Positions 10,935 through 22,009 of a stretch of DNA of 64,000 nucleotides are shown piece after piece. Origin of the DNA: Sordariomycetes sp. S80-01Y. Taxonomy: Eukaryota; Ascomycota; Sordariomycetes. Location: the NCBI GenBank assembly GCA_037042185.1, contig JAXQJY010000032.1, positions 2,108,001-2,172,000 on the forward strand, given 5' to 3'. How positions within the stretch are numbered: position 1 is the first letter of the stretch; every line of letters starts with the position of its first letter. Below the pieces are notes generated by a model. That model made no database searches and was not told the origin of the DNA. It saw nothing but the letters and a program-made list of their open reading frames with translations. A program made the position numbers and the translations under genes.

Positions 10935-12317
10935 ATGGCGTTGACAGTCAAGCAAGTCAACGGCGACGCCTCTCTTTTGTTAACATTCGAGCCGATCTTA
11001 GCAGACGACGCCGCTCCTTCGATATATCAAGAACCTTTTCGTATTCTCCTCGACCCATGGCTCAGCGGCTCAATTCACGAGAGCTATTCGCGGCTGTCCA
11101 CCAAAAACCACCATCAGCTCGCATCGATACCCTCTCTCTCGGAACTACCACCCATAGATATCATTGTCATCAGTAGCTCCCAGAGCGATCATTGCCACCC
11201 GCCAACGCTGAAAGAGCTTCTCAGGGCACACCGGAAAACGGTGATTCTCGCCGAGCCAGCAGCCGCCAAGCGGATCCGTAGCTGGAACAACATCGACATC
11301 AGCAAAATCGTGTCTCTACCGCCTTGGGAGGACCCGAGGAAGACCGGACAAGATGCCATCGTGCGCATAGAAATCCGGCCGCAATTTCCCGGAGGTGAAC
11401 CTGGGGAAACCACTATTGCGTATCTAGCTGCGAAGGGAGGTCGTCGAAACAAACATCCTTGTATTGGTATTACGTATCGCCCTCCGCCGTCGAAGTTGTC
11501 GAAGCTTCATCGCATAGGCCAAACACCACCAGCTACGCCAAAATCTCCCAAACCTTCACGACCGACGCCAGCTGCCGACCTATCGCCAGCTACAATCCGA
11601 CCCGTGCTCTCGCTTTTGCCAACACCTCCCAGTTCACCGTCCCTTCGTTCCAAGAGATCAACCGGTTCATTGACACCTCACTTTCGAGATCGAGCCGTTT
11701 CCCTGATCTACGCACCACATGGCACTTCCTACGGGACTCTTGAGGCCTACGCAACGTCCCACCTGGTGGCTGAGGCGGCACTGCCCCTGACCGTCCTGCT
11801 CCATCCCTTCGACGAGGTCCTCGGCCCGCGGTGGCGACCAGGCCGCTCCCTCCGAAGTTACGGCGTCACCGCTGGCGTCGAGACAGCCAGCGCCCTTGGC
11901 ACGAAGGCATGGATCAGGACACATGATGGCGAGAAGCACTCCAGCGGCTTGCTGGGGCGTGAGCCGCGAAGGCGCAGGTTTTCGACCGAGTACGTCCGTC
12001 GTGCCCTCGATCGTGACAACAACGCTTCATCTTCGACGGCGCGGCTGACGAGACCGACTGGGGCACTGTCGTTGGGCATTGGCGAGGACGTGACCTTGAC
12101 CAGCGAGGGCATCTGGGAGCCAGGACCGACGGTTGAAGAAGACACGCAGTCCGCGCTGGGGAAGTACGGGATGGGCGACGTGCTGGCTGGCATCGCGGCC
12201 GAGCCTTTCGCGCAGGCTAACCAGAGAAAGTCGGCCGTTTCACACGCGTCGAAGACATCCCACGGATCGAAGTTATCACATGGGTCGAGGCTGAAAACGC
12301 AGAGCACCTACTCCTGA
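10935..12317 (+). CDS. Metallo-beta-lactamase-fold protein with a degraded metal-binding motif
   Basis: Single exon, 460 aa. The N-terminal part reads as an MBL-fold domain: FRILLDPWLSGS (first strand and loop, about 36-45), then IDIIVISSSQSDHCH (about 74-88), where a canonical enzyme has H-x-H-x-D-H. Here the two leading His are Ser81 and Gln83, while Asp85 and His86 remain. Later RAVSLIYAPHG (about 250) and LLHPFDE resemble the distal strands. A proline/serine-rich insert (about 185-240) interrupts the domain, and the C-terminus is an S-H-G-S-K/R repeat. This matches a family of fungal MBL-like proteins with weak motifs; activity may be altered or lost. No secretion signal. Substrate unknown. 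Confidence 0.7.
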   Translation: MALTVKQVNGDASLLLTFEPILADDAAPSIYQEPFRILLDPWLSGSIHESYSRLSTKNHHQLASIPSLSELPPIDIIVISSSQSDHCHPPTLKELLRAHRKTVILAEPAAAKRIRSWNNIDISKIVSLPPWEDPRKTGQDAIVRIEIRPQFPGGEPGETTIAYLAAKGGRRNKHPCIGITYRPPPSKLSKLHRIGQTPPATPKSPKPSRPTPAADLSPATIRPVLSLLPTPPSSPSLRSKRSTGSLTPHFRDRAVSLIYAPHGTSYGTLEAYATSHLVAEAALPLTVLLHPFDEVLGPRWRPGRSLRSYGVTAGVETASALGTKAWIRTHDGEKHSSGLLGREPRRRRFSTEYVRRALDRDNNASSSTARLTRPTGALSLGIGEDVTLTSEGIWEPGPTVEEDTQSALGKYGMGDVLAGIAAEPFAQANQRKSAVSHASKTSHGSKLSHGSRLKTQSTYS

Positions 12318-12678
12318 ACTTGTCTAAGCGATATTCGACCAGCAGCCACACTTCGGCTGTTTTCTTTCATTTTCATTTACTTTCACAGACTGAAGAAGTT
12401 TCTAGTCGTCATCGTATCATTAGCTGCGCGTGCCAGTCTTCACTGGCGGTATCTCTAATCCGGCAGATATAGCCTCTTCTTAGAACCACCTCGAAATGAG
12501 CTTGTAATCAGAAATATCCCCAAATATGCAGGGTCTCCCTCTGCCTGTGGTCGCCGGAATAATGTTGTGAACAAAGTGACCTCGCCTCAGCTTGCGCTTG
12601 TGTGCGGTGAGGGGACCGTCGTTCATTGACGAAGCTCACAAGCACTATGATCGCGTTCCAAAACTGCAGCCCTGCTTC
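12318..12678. other. Convergent intergenic spacer
   Basis: 361 bp between the stops of the MBL gene and the PEF gene. Only 3'-UTR-type sequence (T-rich stretch near 12360-12385) was seen. Confidence 0.35.
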
Positions 12679-13673
12679 TCACTTCATTTGCTTCAAAATC
12701 TCGCTCAAGAAATCCTCAAAGCTCAACGTAATGTACCCATCACGGTCATCGTCATACTTCTTGAACACATCCGTCATCCTCTTCAAGCTGATGCAAGCCT
12801 GCACAAACAGGTCAAAGCTCATGACGCCCTCCTGCCTCTTGTCGTACGTCTTGAAGAGGAGCTCCACGAACTGGGGTGACAGGCGGTAGCGGAAGGCCAC
12901 TAACGCGTCGGTGAACTCAGAGAGGGAGATGTTGCCGGAGCGGTCGACGTCGAAGCGGTCGAAGAGGGTACGCCAGGAGGCGAGGAAGGACCAGAGGCCG
13001 CAGAACTCATCGAAGCCGATCGTGCCAGAGCGGTCTGTGTCGAACATACGGATCATCATGCGGACGGTTTGGGGATCGAAGGCGGTCCAGTCGCCGTTAA
13101 CCAGAGCGGCGGAGAGCTCTTTCTCCGATAGCTGACCAGTGCCTGTATTATAATCAGCGTCTCTTCTCCAAGCGTATAGCTGTCGACGAGAGAGCAAAGG
13201 CACTTTTCCTCATCGGCAAGACAACACTGACCATCCTTATCTACGGCCCTGAACAGGGGCAGAAGCGTGGGGTCTGCGCCCGAGCCATCTGGTCCAGGTG
13301 ACGGGGGAGGCCGCGTGTGCGCAGCTGGACGAGTCTGTGCCGGTGGTCGATGTCCGCCTGTAGGGGGAGGAGATGGCTGGCCGTAGTTTGCTTGAGGTCG
13401 CGCTTGTGGAGGGATAGGAGGAGCGGGCTTCTCGTAACGCGGGTTCGCGGCAGGGGCGCCCGGAGCCTGACCAGGTCTCTGAGAACACACATTAGATCCG
13501 TGATGGTGAGCTCACTTGGGTGGAACTAAACTGACGTCTGGCTCAGCGAATCTACAAATGTGGTCAGCGCATGCGACTGTGGACACGAGCAGCCGTTGAC
13601 GAGCGCAAGGCTTCAATGGCGGGGCACGTTACCTAGGAAGAGCATCCGGGTCGTAGGGCCTGTTGTACGCCAT
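12679..13673 (-). CDS. Penta-EF-hand calcium-binding protein (ALG-2/peflin/Pef1 type)
   Basis: Exons (minus): 13673-13633, 13551-13536 (16 nt), 13478-13232, 13142-12679; 768 nt, 255 aa. The N-terminus (MAYNRPYDPDALPRFAEPD) and a Pro/Gly-rich stretch of about 70 residues precede five EF-hands. Loops: EF1 DKDGTGQLSEKE, EF2 DTDRSGTIGFDE and EF3 DVDRSGNISLSE look able to bind calcium; EF4 (DKRQEGVMSFDL) is degraded; EF5 (DDDRDGYITLSF) is the divergent hand used for dimerisation in this family. PEF proteins are calcium-dependent adaptors in membrane traffic; yeast Pef1 acts in bud growth and cation homeostasis. The third intron cuts the first calcium loop between Asp-Gly and Thr-Gly. All introns are GT-AG and the phases agree. 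Confidence 0.9.
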
Positions 13674-14752
13674 GATGCTGACTGGATAAGGGGTATCGCG
13701 GGGTGTGCGTTCAAGAGGAAAGGAAGCGCGCGAGAAGAAATCCGATGCGAAGGACAAGTCAGAATCGCAATGACCTCGAGCGGATCCGTTACGTCGCTGC
13801 GCAGGGCCTGACCTTTCGTCAGAGGGGCTCACTGGCGGGCGCAGGCTCAGGCGCGGGCTCAGGCGACCTTAGCCCCCTCAATGCGGGGCAAGCTTCAAGG
13901 CTGTCAAACGCTTCCGAGCCAGGTTCCGGCACTCAGCGTCGTGAGTCTCTTGGCTTTGGGAATGTCAAATCGGCGAGAATAAAAATGAAGAGCGAGGGAG
14001 AGTCAGGCTCTGGAAACCTGGAGTAGGATAGAGCCGCATTGGAAGGGGATATTATTAGAAGTCATTATCTCGACCGAAGTCCGTGTTGGGCGCACTGCCA
14101 GGCACTCAAGCACTCCGCCGTGTCGACTTCAGACCCCTGGCACAAGCCTCCACGTAGTGGGCTGCCAATCATCTATGCCCGACAGCGCCCGGCGCTTCGG
14201 GTGCCCTGGCACCTGGGCCACGCCCACGCGTGTAAGTCAGGGAGGTCTCGGGTCATTGGCAACCCGACAGCGGGATGAAGATCAGGGAGAGCCGCCTCAG
14301 CCGCCTGTCTGGGAGTGACCACCACAGTGACCAAGAGCGTGATTGACCACTACGTAGTAGTATGCCGTTGTCGCTCGAGTCCCCTCCAGAGTTTCGCACT
14401 ATGATTCATGAACTTGATCAAAAGCAATCAGCGGGCAGCCGCGATCGAGCACGGGAGCACGCGCTCGGCAAGATGGGGATGGAAGGTGCTTTGACGGCGC
14501 TAGAACCCCACTGGGCGCCGTCTCTTTGGTCGACCTCTTCCTTCAGCAACGACGCGCAAGCTGCAACCAATCTTCTCCACGACTCAGGCTTGTCCTTGTT
14601 TTCACATCGTCAACGACTTCATTCTGCGAATCTTGCTGGATTGCGATCCGGGAAATTACCCATCTTTTTTTCCCGTCCCGTCACATAATCCTCTGTTGCT
14701 AGTACACGTCGCTTCTAGCTGTCACCGTCCCCGCCTTAGACAAACCGTGGCT
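13674..14752. other. Divergent intergenic region between PEF and ChaC genes
   Basis: About 1.1 kb between two divergent starts. It contains an imperfect Gly/Ala-type direct repeat (GGCGCAGGCTCAGGCG, near 13838-13865) and otherwise mixed sequence. No coding signal is supported. The CT-rich stretch just before 14753 is a likely leader for ChaC. Confidence 0.35.
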
Positions 14753-15539
14753 ATGGGTTCGACCGGATCGGAGGCCGAGGAGTTCTGGTTGTATGGCTAT
14801 GGGTGAGCTGCATTGTTGAACAGGATTATGATCACTGGAAGGAGTCTAACATATTTTAGGAGCTTGATATTCAAACCGCCGCCTCACTTTGGTACATCCT
14901 CTTGTGTCTGAAGCTTCCGTGGTTTTCATGAACTGACAGAGACGGGGTAGACCGGCGGATACCTGGATGGGTCAGTGGTTATGTGCGCCGCTTCTGGCAA
15001 GCAAGGTATCTCGCCGTCCGTTTCTTGTAGCCTAAGGAGACACGTCTGACAATTCAAGCGAGGATCACCGTGGGACACCCGAGGCTCCGGGACGTGTCGT
15101 CACCCTCATTGAGAGGTCGTTTTGGGAGGAGCTGGACGACCACCACAACTCCGCACCAAAGGACCTGTGGGGCGTTGCGTACCGAATCAAGCCTGAGAAG
15201 GTTGAGGAAGTCAAGGAGTACATGGGCATTCGGGAAATCAACGGATACTCAATGCACTGGATTGACTTCCAACCCGCGGATGGATCCAAGCCTGTCAAGA
15301 CCCTGGCCTACATCGGCTTACCTGATAATGCGCAATTTGTTGGTGTGCAAGAACCTCAGAAGCTTGCAGAGCACATCTTCAAGAGCGAGGGCCCTAGTGG
15401 TTTGAACACCGAGTACTTGCTCAAGCTTGATGCGGCACTCAACGAGCTCACGCCCAATAGCAAGGACGAACACATTCACGACCTGGCGGAGAGGGTACGA
15501 GCTTTGGAGCGCGAAAAGAATGATTCACTTAGGAACTAG
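14753..15539 (+). CDS. ChaC-type glutathione-specific gamma-glutamylcyclotransferase
   Basis: Exons 14753-14802, 14860-14891, 14942-15005, 15059-15539; 627 nt, 208 aa. ChaC enzymes cleave glutathione to 5-oxoproline and Cys-Gly in the cytosol. Visible: FWLYGYGSLIFKPPPHF (the YGSLI nucleotide-like loop of the GGCT fold), RRIPGWVSGYVRRFWQAS, DHRGTPEAPGRVVTLIE, LWGVAYRI and YMGIREINGY, all in family order. The C-terminus ends in a short charged helix. For intron 2 the second of two adjacent AG acceptors (ending at 14941) is needed; the first gives an immediate stop. Intron lengths are 50-57 nt. Confidence 0.9.
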
Positions 15540-16055
15540 GCCCGGTTACGGGCTCACAAGAAGATAAAAGCGCCAAGAACGACTGAGTCTGAAGAATTTC
15601 GGACGAAAGCAAGACGTGTAAAGGGATCCAGACCTTCTGGGCATTCCAGATAATACACGGAATCCGTCCATTTTCTCCCCTATCCTTGGTTCTGGACCAC
15701 TGCCCCCCTATCCTGCCCCTTTACCTGCCGGCCGTTGTCTTCGTCACTTCATCATCATTACTTTTGAAGGCCGTCAAAATTTGTACCTAAGTGATTGGTA
15801 CTCGAGTTTCCCTCCTTAACCGCGATGATAGGCCCCTTGATACCGTGGCCATTTGGGAACCGCCGATACACTCGCAAAAGATCAACCGTTCGACTGCTGG
15901 AAACACCCGCTCATTTCGATAAAGACTTTTGAGAAACAAAGCACTCGTTTTCCTTCCGGGAAGTCTACTTCCTTAGCCACCATCACCAAAATTTGAAAAA
16001 ACGCATTGGGAAAAAGCTTTGTTTCGGAAGGGGCGGTGATCGTTCGGGACGGCGA
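15540..16055. other. Convergent intergenic spacer
   Basis: 516 bp between the stops of ChaC and the RRM gene, holding both 3' UTRs. It is C/T-rich near 15670-15720. Nothing else was seen. Confidence 0.35.
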
Positions 16056-16876
16056 TTAGAAGCCTCGGCCGCCCTGAGCAGGAGGAGCCTGCGGCTGGCC
16101 CTGAGGGGCCTGAGGGGGCATCTGCTGCTGAGATGGGTCAGGGTATCCGTATCCCTGGGGCGGGGCGAAGCCTACAAAGTCAGTCGCGTTACGAGAACTG
16201 TCAAGACCAGACTTACCCTGTTGGGGAGGAGGAGCGCCGTAACCAGGCTGGGGGTAACCGCCACGACCATACGGCATAGGCGCGTACATGTTGGGGCCAC
16301 CCATGGGATAGCCGTGCTGAGGAGCGCCGTACGCCATGGGCTGCTGGGCGAAACCACCGCGGCCGCCAAAGCCACCGCGACCACCGAAGCCACCACGGGG
16401 GCCGTTGTCAGATGCCTTGTCTACGCGAATGACGCGGCCATCAAACCTAAACAGCATTAGCATCCACTCGTTCAAGGCTCAAATGGCGGTGTTGAAGTGG
16501 AGGAGAAGCCCGTACTCAACATTGTTCATGGTCGCAATGGCGTTCTGCGCATCGCCTTCCTGAGTGTAGCGGACGAAGCCGAATCCACGGCTGCGGCCAG
16601 TGTCTCTGTCCTTGACGACGACCTATGCGAATTCGGGTCAGCAGGGCTGCGCTGCTTCCGGCGAGGGTTTCGGCGTGGTAGTGCGTTCGGACGAGAGAGA
16701 TCGCAAGAGCGGGGGAGGGGGACGTACAGCTTCCTCGACAGGGCCAAATTCCTCGAACTTTTGACGAAGAGTGGCCTCTTCGGTGTGCCAGGCAAGGCCT
16801 CTAAGACAAGTGATTAGTCCTGAGGTCGACAGACTGCTGGATCGATGCTGACTTACCCAATGAAGAGCTTGGACAT
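16056..16876 (-). CDS. Glycine-rich RNA-binding protein with one RRM and an RGG/Q-rich tail
   Basis: Exons (minus): 16876-16857, 16800-16728, 16622-16516, 16446-16217, 16171-16056; 546 nt, 181 aa. One RRM occupies about residues 1-78: RNP2 LFIGGL, then [19 protein letters not shown]1 RGFGFVRY, ending [12 protein letters not shown]. Then comes [13 protein letters not shown] and a Tyr/Gly/Pro/Gln-rich tail ending GGRGF. The layout is that of the small cold-inducible/GRP7 class, which binds RNA and acts as a chaperone in stress and splicing; the tail could favour condensates (inference). All introns are GT-AG (GTAAGT, GTACGT) and the phases are consistent. The first two exons are short (20 and 73 nt). 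Confidence 0.9.
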
Positions 16877-18877
16877 GGTGGGCGTTGAGTTGGTCGAACC
16901 GGAACGAAACGAAACGGATACTATACAACAAAGCAAAGGCCTGCTGGAAGATGGAGACGGGAACGAGAATTCGGAGAAAGATGTGAGAACTTGGGCGCAC
17001 CAGACACTGTGGAAAGGACAGGCGAGATCAAGCAAAGACGAACAAACACTCGGGCGATCAAAGTTCCAACATGAGGACGAGGGAAGGGGCGAGGAGAAGC
17101 ACTGCGGATGCAGGCGGTTTTGGGGATCTGGATAGCACTGCTAGCAGCAGAGCTTAGTTCACGCCGAAAATGGGTACGGGTACGGAGCCCATGAAGGCGA
17201 GGTGAGAGCACGTTTGGGCCCGTTGGCTGCCTCCCAGCTGCCGGCCGCTAAGCCTACCATGGCGGCATGACCCTGAATGCTAATCACCTTCAAAACGGCA
17301 GGGCAAGTTTGCCAGGTTTCGCTGCCCCTCCAAGTCGCGCCCCTCAGCGCTTCTTGGCCACCATCTTGCACCGCAGGCAGCCGGAACGGCAGGCTCCAGC
17401 ATCTCGGAGCCTCTCAGAGCTTCTGGTTGAGTTCTCCCAGCGAGATCTCAGCGGAGGATCCTGAAATTCTGCGGGCTGCACGCCGGCAACTCCATGCTCG
17501 TGCAGATAGGCACGCTAACGATCGCGGGGGTCGCATCTCGACAAGCTCGAAGGCCGACAAAATTGGGGCACATGCGGGCAGCAGCTGTGAGTGCCATGGT
17601 GCTCTAAAGTGCGCTCGCAATTGGAGGAGGCTCTTTCCTGTCAATAGCAGCGACTTCAAGTAGCATCTCAACACCTTTGCCGCTCCGAGTCGTCTTTCTG
17701 CGTCTTTGACTGAGGTGCCCGAACTGTCCCATGGTTTCGGCCCTTCCCCCGCATTTGACCCTAATTATCTTACAATCTGAGACGAAGTTGCGCGTTCCTT
17801 ACACCAGCACAGCCCCCTCTTTGGATTTGATCCACTGAGGTGACAGCCTGAGCCTGAGTTGAGGGTGCCGGTGGGAGCAGATGGCGAGTTCGACCGCCCT
17901 TACCGTTTTTGCCTGCGTAAGCCTCCCTTTTGGTCCCAGATCGACATAGCCCTCAGCAGATGGTTGCCAACTATCAGCCAGTGCGATACGGACCCAGACT
18001 GTGAAGGCTTCACGTTTCGAAGGCAGTCCCCTAGAATCGTCACCAACGAATCACGGAGCTCGAAGTTGAAACAAGTCTGGGCATGCCGTCTGTGTCGGAA
18101 CACAGCCCCTCTCGATCCCACTTCCCGAAGCCATGGCGGCAGCGTGGCAGCGTGGCCACCGTCGCCCGGGGCCTGACCCGTTCTTATCAGCGGTTGCGAT
18201 GCTCGGTCATTCGTAGCAACATTGGCCTCCTTTTGTGCACACGAATCTTCCAAGTCACCCTAATTGCGCCTCTTAGATCCCTCAATCAATGACGCGGCCA
18301 CATCTTGGAGCGCATCATCCAGCAGCTGGTTTGTAAGGAGGCTCCATTCTCTGAAGTAGAACTTGTGATCAACACACTGCCTGGAGACAGCCAAACACTA
18401 CTCAGGAGTATGTCTGCTGCTCTATTATACTACCAGCCTCCATAATTATGGAGAAGGGAATTTTGCTTTCATGTCGGTTCAGTGTCATCGCGACCTGTAC
18501 CACTGTTTTCAGAACCATCTCCAAGAGTTTGGATTCTGGAGTCTGGAATTTGGCCTATGGTATCAGCCTGCAGGGCCTGACGGCAGGTCTCAGGTGGGAG
18601 CAACGAAGCATTTAGGTTCCGTCAATAGAGCATTGACCGTCGCACCTACTGCGCTCGTTTTTTACTTTGCGGACCAACGCTGGTGGTGTCAGTTGCCTTC
18701 GAGGGTTGCAAGAGCGCTGTTGCTCTAGCTGTTTTGATGAAGATTGGTCAGCATTTGGATGCTTTCTCAAAGTAACGACCTAAGTAGGAACTGGTGAGAT
18801 AGGTACTATATTCCAGCGTCTTGATCCAGATTCCCACGCACCTCGGTGCATCGCATGTCAAAGTTGCTCGCTTCAAG
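16877..18877. other. 2.0-kb gene-poor divergent intergenic region
   Basis: Between the starts of the RRM gene (minus) and the unknown gene at 18878 (plus). Short frames on both strands have no domain or splice support. No repeat family, tRNA or element end was recognised. Part near 16880-17150 is likely the long leader and promoter of the RRM gene. Confidence 0.35.
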
Positions 18878-20950
18878 ATGGACCACCAAGGCCGAACACG
18901 ACATGCCATTGACGATCTGCTCGACCACGGGGTGGGTGAGCACAAGGCATCTTTGCGCTGCGAGGACAGGAACTACATTCATTCGTGGCTCGAAGGGGTT
19001 AAAAAGAACCCTAGTGTCGTCGGAGAAGCCCTAGACGAAGAACCATCATGGCGCACGCATGACCTCTCCGCCCATCAGAGAGCGCCTTCTCCAAATACCG
19101 AGGCTGGAAAACGACCCTCTTATATCCTGAGAGACAGCCCTCTGCGAACGCCAACGGACCACCCAGGCGAACATAGTCCTTCCAATGAGCCAATCGAATT
19201 CCCTCGTCCGAATTCGTCGTCTGACAAACAAAACCGATATGCAAAGCAAGCCAGGAGAAAGACCAAGGTAGACCGGTATGTCAGCAACAAGCGCTCGGGA
19301 GACAAGAGTGCGATGCCCAAAAAGCGACGAGATAGAAAGGTAGGAAATGAGAGAATGAGGTCAGGGAAGGAAGTCCTGCACAACTTCACCTCCAACATGA
19401 TCTCGAAGGACAGAGTCACTGTAAGCTCATCTACAAGGCTTGGGAGGAACACGCCCTCTGACACCAAGCAGATCAAACCCAATTTCACCACCGGCCTCTT
19501 CTCAAACGCCCGAGGCCCAGCTCCAGGTTTGACTGCTTCTTCGAGAGTTGTATAAACAGCAGACTAATGTACAAAAGTGACTGATCTTACGTTCAATGAC
19601 ATGAGCTTCCTATCTCGACAAGCCAATCACAGGAATCACGAGCAGCGAGGAAAGGCTCTCATGAAAGAGAAGACGAAGATATCTAGGGACCTGCGGGAGG
19701 AAGCAGACTTCTTCAACCGGAATACGAAGAGGCGTAGGCAGGCCGGAAGCCTACAGACATCTGACGTTTCCAGCACAATCAATAGCACGTTGCCTGAGGT
19801 GTCCAAAGGCACTCGAGCACCCCGGGGCTCTGATTTAGAAGATGTGAAGCTGCGTAGTGGTCAGAAGAATTCTCTGAGTGTCTCCTCAGGCCTTCAAGAA
19901 AGGCCTGAGCTGAATCCATGCCCGCCGACTACTTCCGCCGACGGCAGGTCTATATCTTGGCCAACAAGTCCCGCTTCGGCTTGCCGCAGGACACGAGAGT
20001 CTGTAGCACCAGCCAAAGGACCGAATGCATCTAGTTCGGCACTGCCTCCCTCGGTCATCGAAAGGCTCGTAAGCACCGGTGTATTCGACTTTGCCGGAAA
20101 AAGCAAGCTATCGGAACCGAAGAACAGATCATGTTCCCAACACGCCTCGGAAGGGGAGGGCGATGCCGTGCCAGAGCAGTGCCTTCACGATGACACAGGA
20201 GCTATAAACAGGATCTGCCCACAAAGAGCCCAACGGGAAACCTCCGAACGAAACGGCATTGCTTATTGTTCGAAGGAGGTCGAAGAGTCGGATACAGAAC
20301 AACGTGATCAGTACGATGCCCACAGAGGACCGAGACTGGACACTTCACGAGCGCGGGCCCAAAACAGGCGCTATGAAGAGGACAAAAGTCTGCACACTGA
20401 TAGGCGTGCTCTGGTTTTCTATCCGCCTCGTCCAATAGCGCTGCAGAGTCCAGAAAGGGCCTTCGGTTGCAGAGACCACGGGGATGGCCCTCGCTTGCCG
20501 CTACTACTGCCATCGCCAGCTGAGATTTCACAGGAGATTTCCGACTCACAGAATCTTGGGCAGTATTGGCCTCGGACAGGCTCCATGCAGTATACAAACT
20601 TCTTTCTGCACACCGACGCTATACGCACGAACCCAACAATACAATCTCCTGTCCCACAGTTCTGGAAAAGCCCCGTTCACGCATCCGCAGGTGGGGAGCG
20701 CATGACCGAGTTCATTGCCAAACTCGAGGCGGAGGTACTCGGCGAGCAACATGACAACCGCTACCAGTATGAGATACTGTCGTGTGAGCCACATCATGAC
20801 CAGCCCGTCAGTCTTATTGACGGTTATCAGCCTGGGCAACCCCAAGATATGAGGACTGATGCGCTTCACCCTTGGGATAATGATTTTGATATCAAGGGTT
20901 ACGACCAGTCAGAAATGACAAGCTTCTGGCGACCAAATCACTTCCTATAA
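18878..20950 (+). CDS. Conserved Pezizomycotina protein of unknown function
   Basis: Exons 18878-19526 and 19578-20950; 2022 nt, 673 aa. Start Met is in MDHQGRTRHAIDDLLDHG; the frame is open further upstream but without another ATG. I recall the layout from uncharacterised fungal proteins: an N-terminal DLL motif, a short helix (EDRNYIHSWLEGV), a basic segment (KTKVDRYVSNKR), then the block TDLTFNDMSFLSRQ, which the intron (19527-19577, donor GTTTGA, acceptor AAAAG) rejoins in frame. The rest is hydrophilic and probably disordered; a C-terminal segment (MTEFIAKLEAEVLGE) may form a helix. No signal peptide or membrane segment. Its stop is only 46 bp from the stop of the convergent CitE-like gene. 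Confidence 0.65.
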
Positions 20951-20996
20951 TACAAAGTTCCTTCTTTCATTGCGCAGCCGATTATTTGTCCAGCGC

Positions 20997-22009
20997 CTAC
21001 TCTGGCTCTTGATCCTGCCACTTCGTCCTCAGACTTTCTACATCGAAGCCACACTGGGCAGCTTTAGCAACAATAGAATGGGCTTTGCCGACAACCGGAG
21101 CATCGATCATCTTCCCGTCCAGGGTCCATGCGCCCCGTCCGGAAGCAGCCGCCTTGTCGTCGGCGATGGCGACTCGCACTGCCCACTCAACTTCATCCTC
21201 TCCCGGGGCGTATAGTCGCTGCACCACTTCAACTTGGCTCGGATGTATGCATTGCTTCCCATTGAATCCCATGGACTTCCCGCCATTACATTCTTCCTCG
21301 AGGCGCCTTATCCCGTCCTCTCCCTTGAAGGATGTGCAGACAAGATCGATAGCACTCGGCAGATTGAAAGCTTTTGCGGCTGTCACAATAGCCGACCGAG
21401 CGTACAGGAACTCGGTCAACGATGGGCTTCTTGTTATCGAAAGATCCAGTGCAAAGTCCTCGGCTGCAAAGATCAAACCGCTTAAATATGGAGACGCTTG
21501 GCAGATGGACTTCAGATCCATGACAGCCTTGGCCGACTCGATCAAGGCAATGATCTTGATAGGGTTCTGTGAGTCTTTTGTATGACGCTCGGGCGACACG
21601 TGCCGCAGAACGTCGGTAACGAACGACAGATCTGCTGCGGATTCTACCTTGGGAACCACCACAGCATCGACGCCAGGTGTTGGAGCAAGAGTGGTCAAAT
21701 CGTCCAGAGCGAAGGGGGTCGACACAGCGTTCATGCGTACGGCCAGCTCTCCTATCCCAGCTGGTCTAGAAGACAAGCCAGAAATATGCGACTTCAGCTG
21801 CTCTCGCGCGGACGGCTTCATTGACGGTGTTACCGAGTCCTCAAGGTCGTACGTCACATTGTCGGATTTCAGCCCCAATGACTTGGACAGCATCTTTTGC
21901 GATGAAGCCGGCACTTCAGCTGGTCAGAATATCTTTCACTGTACGCGGACAGTCTGCACATACCGTACAGCAGCGAACGGCGGATCATCGCCGACGACCT
22001 TGCCGCCAT
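20997..22009 (-). CDS. HpcH/HpaI-family CoA lyase (CitE/CLYBL-like)
   Basis: Exons (minus): 22009-21964 and 21913-20997; 963 nt, 320 aa. Family members are TIM-barrel lyases such as citrate lyase beta and mitochondrial citramalyl-CoA lyase (CLYBL). Visible: RRSLLYVPASSQKML at the start (exon junction inside YV), NVTYDLEDSV (metal/CoA-binding Asp-Leu-Glu-Asp), AVRMNAVSTPF, AVVVPKVES (barrel strand with Lys-x-Glu), IIALIESAKAV (catalytic-region Glu) and GLIFAAEDFALDL, then KQCIHPSQV. The N-terminus before the first barrel strand is only about 9 residues (MAARSSAMI), so a mitochondrial leader is short or absent. Substrate cannot be told from sequence; citramalyl-CoA or malyl-CoA are likely. It is divergent from TVP23. 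Confidence 0.88.
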
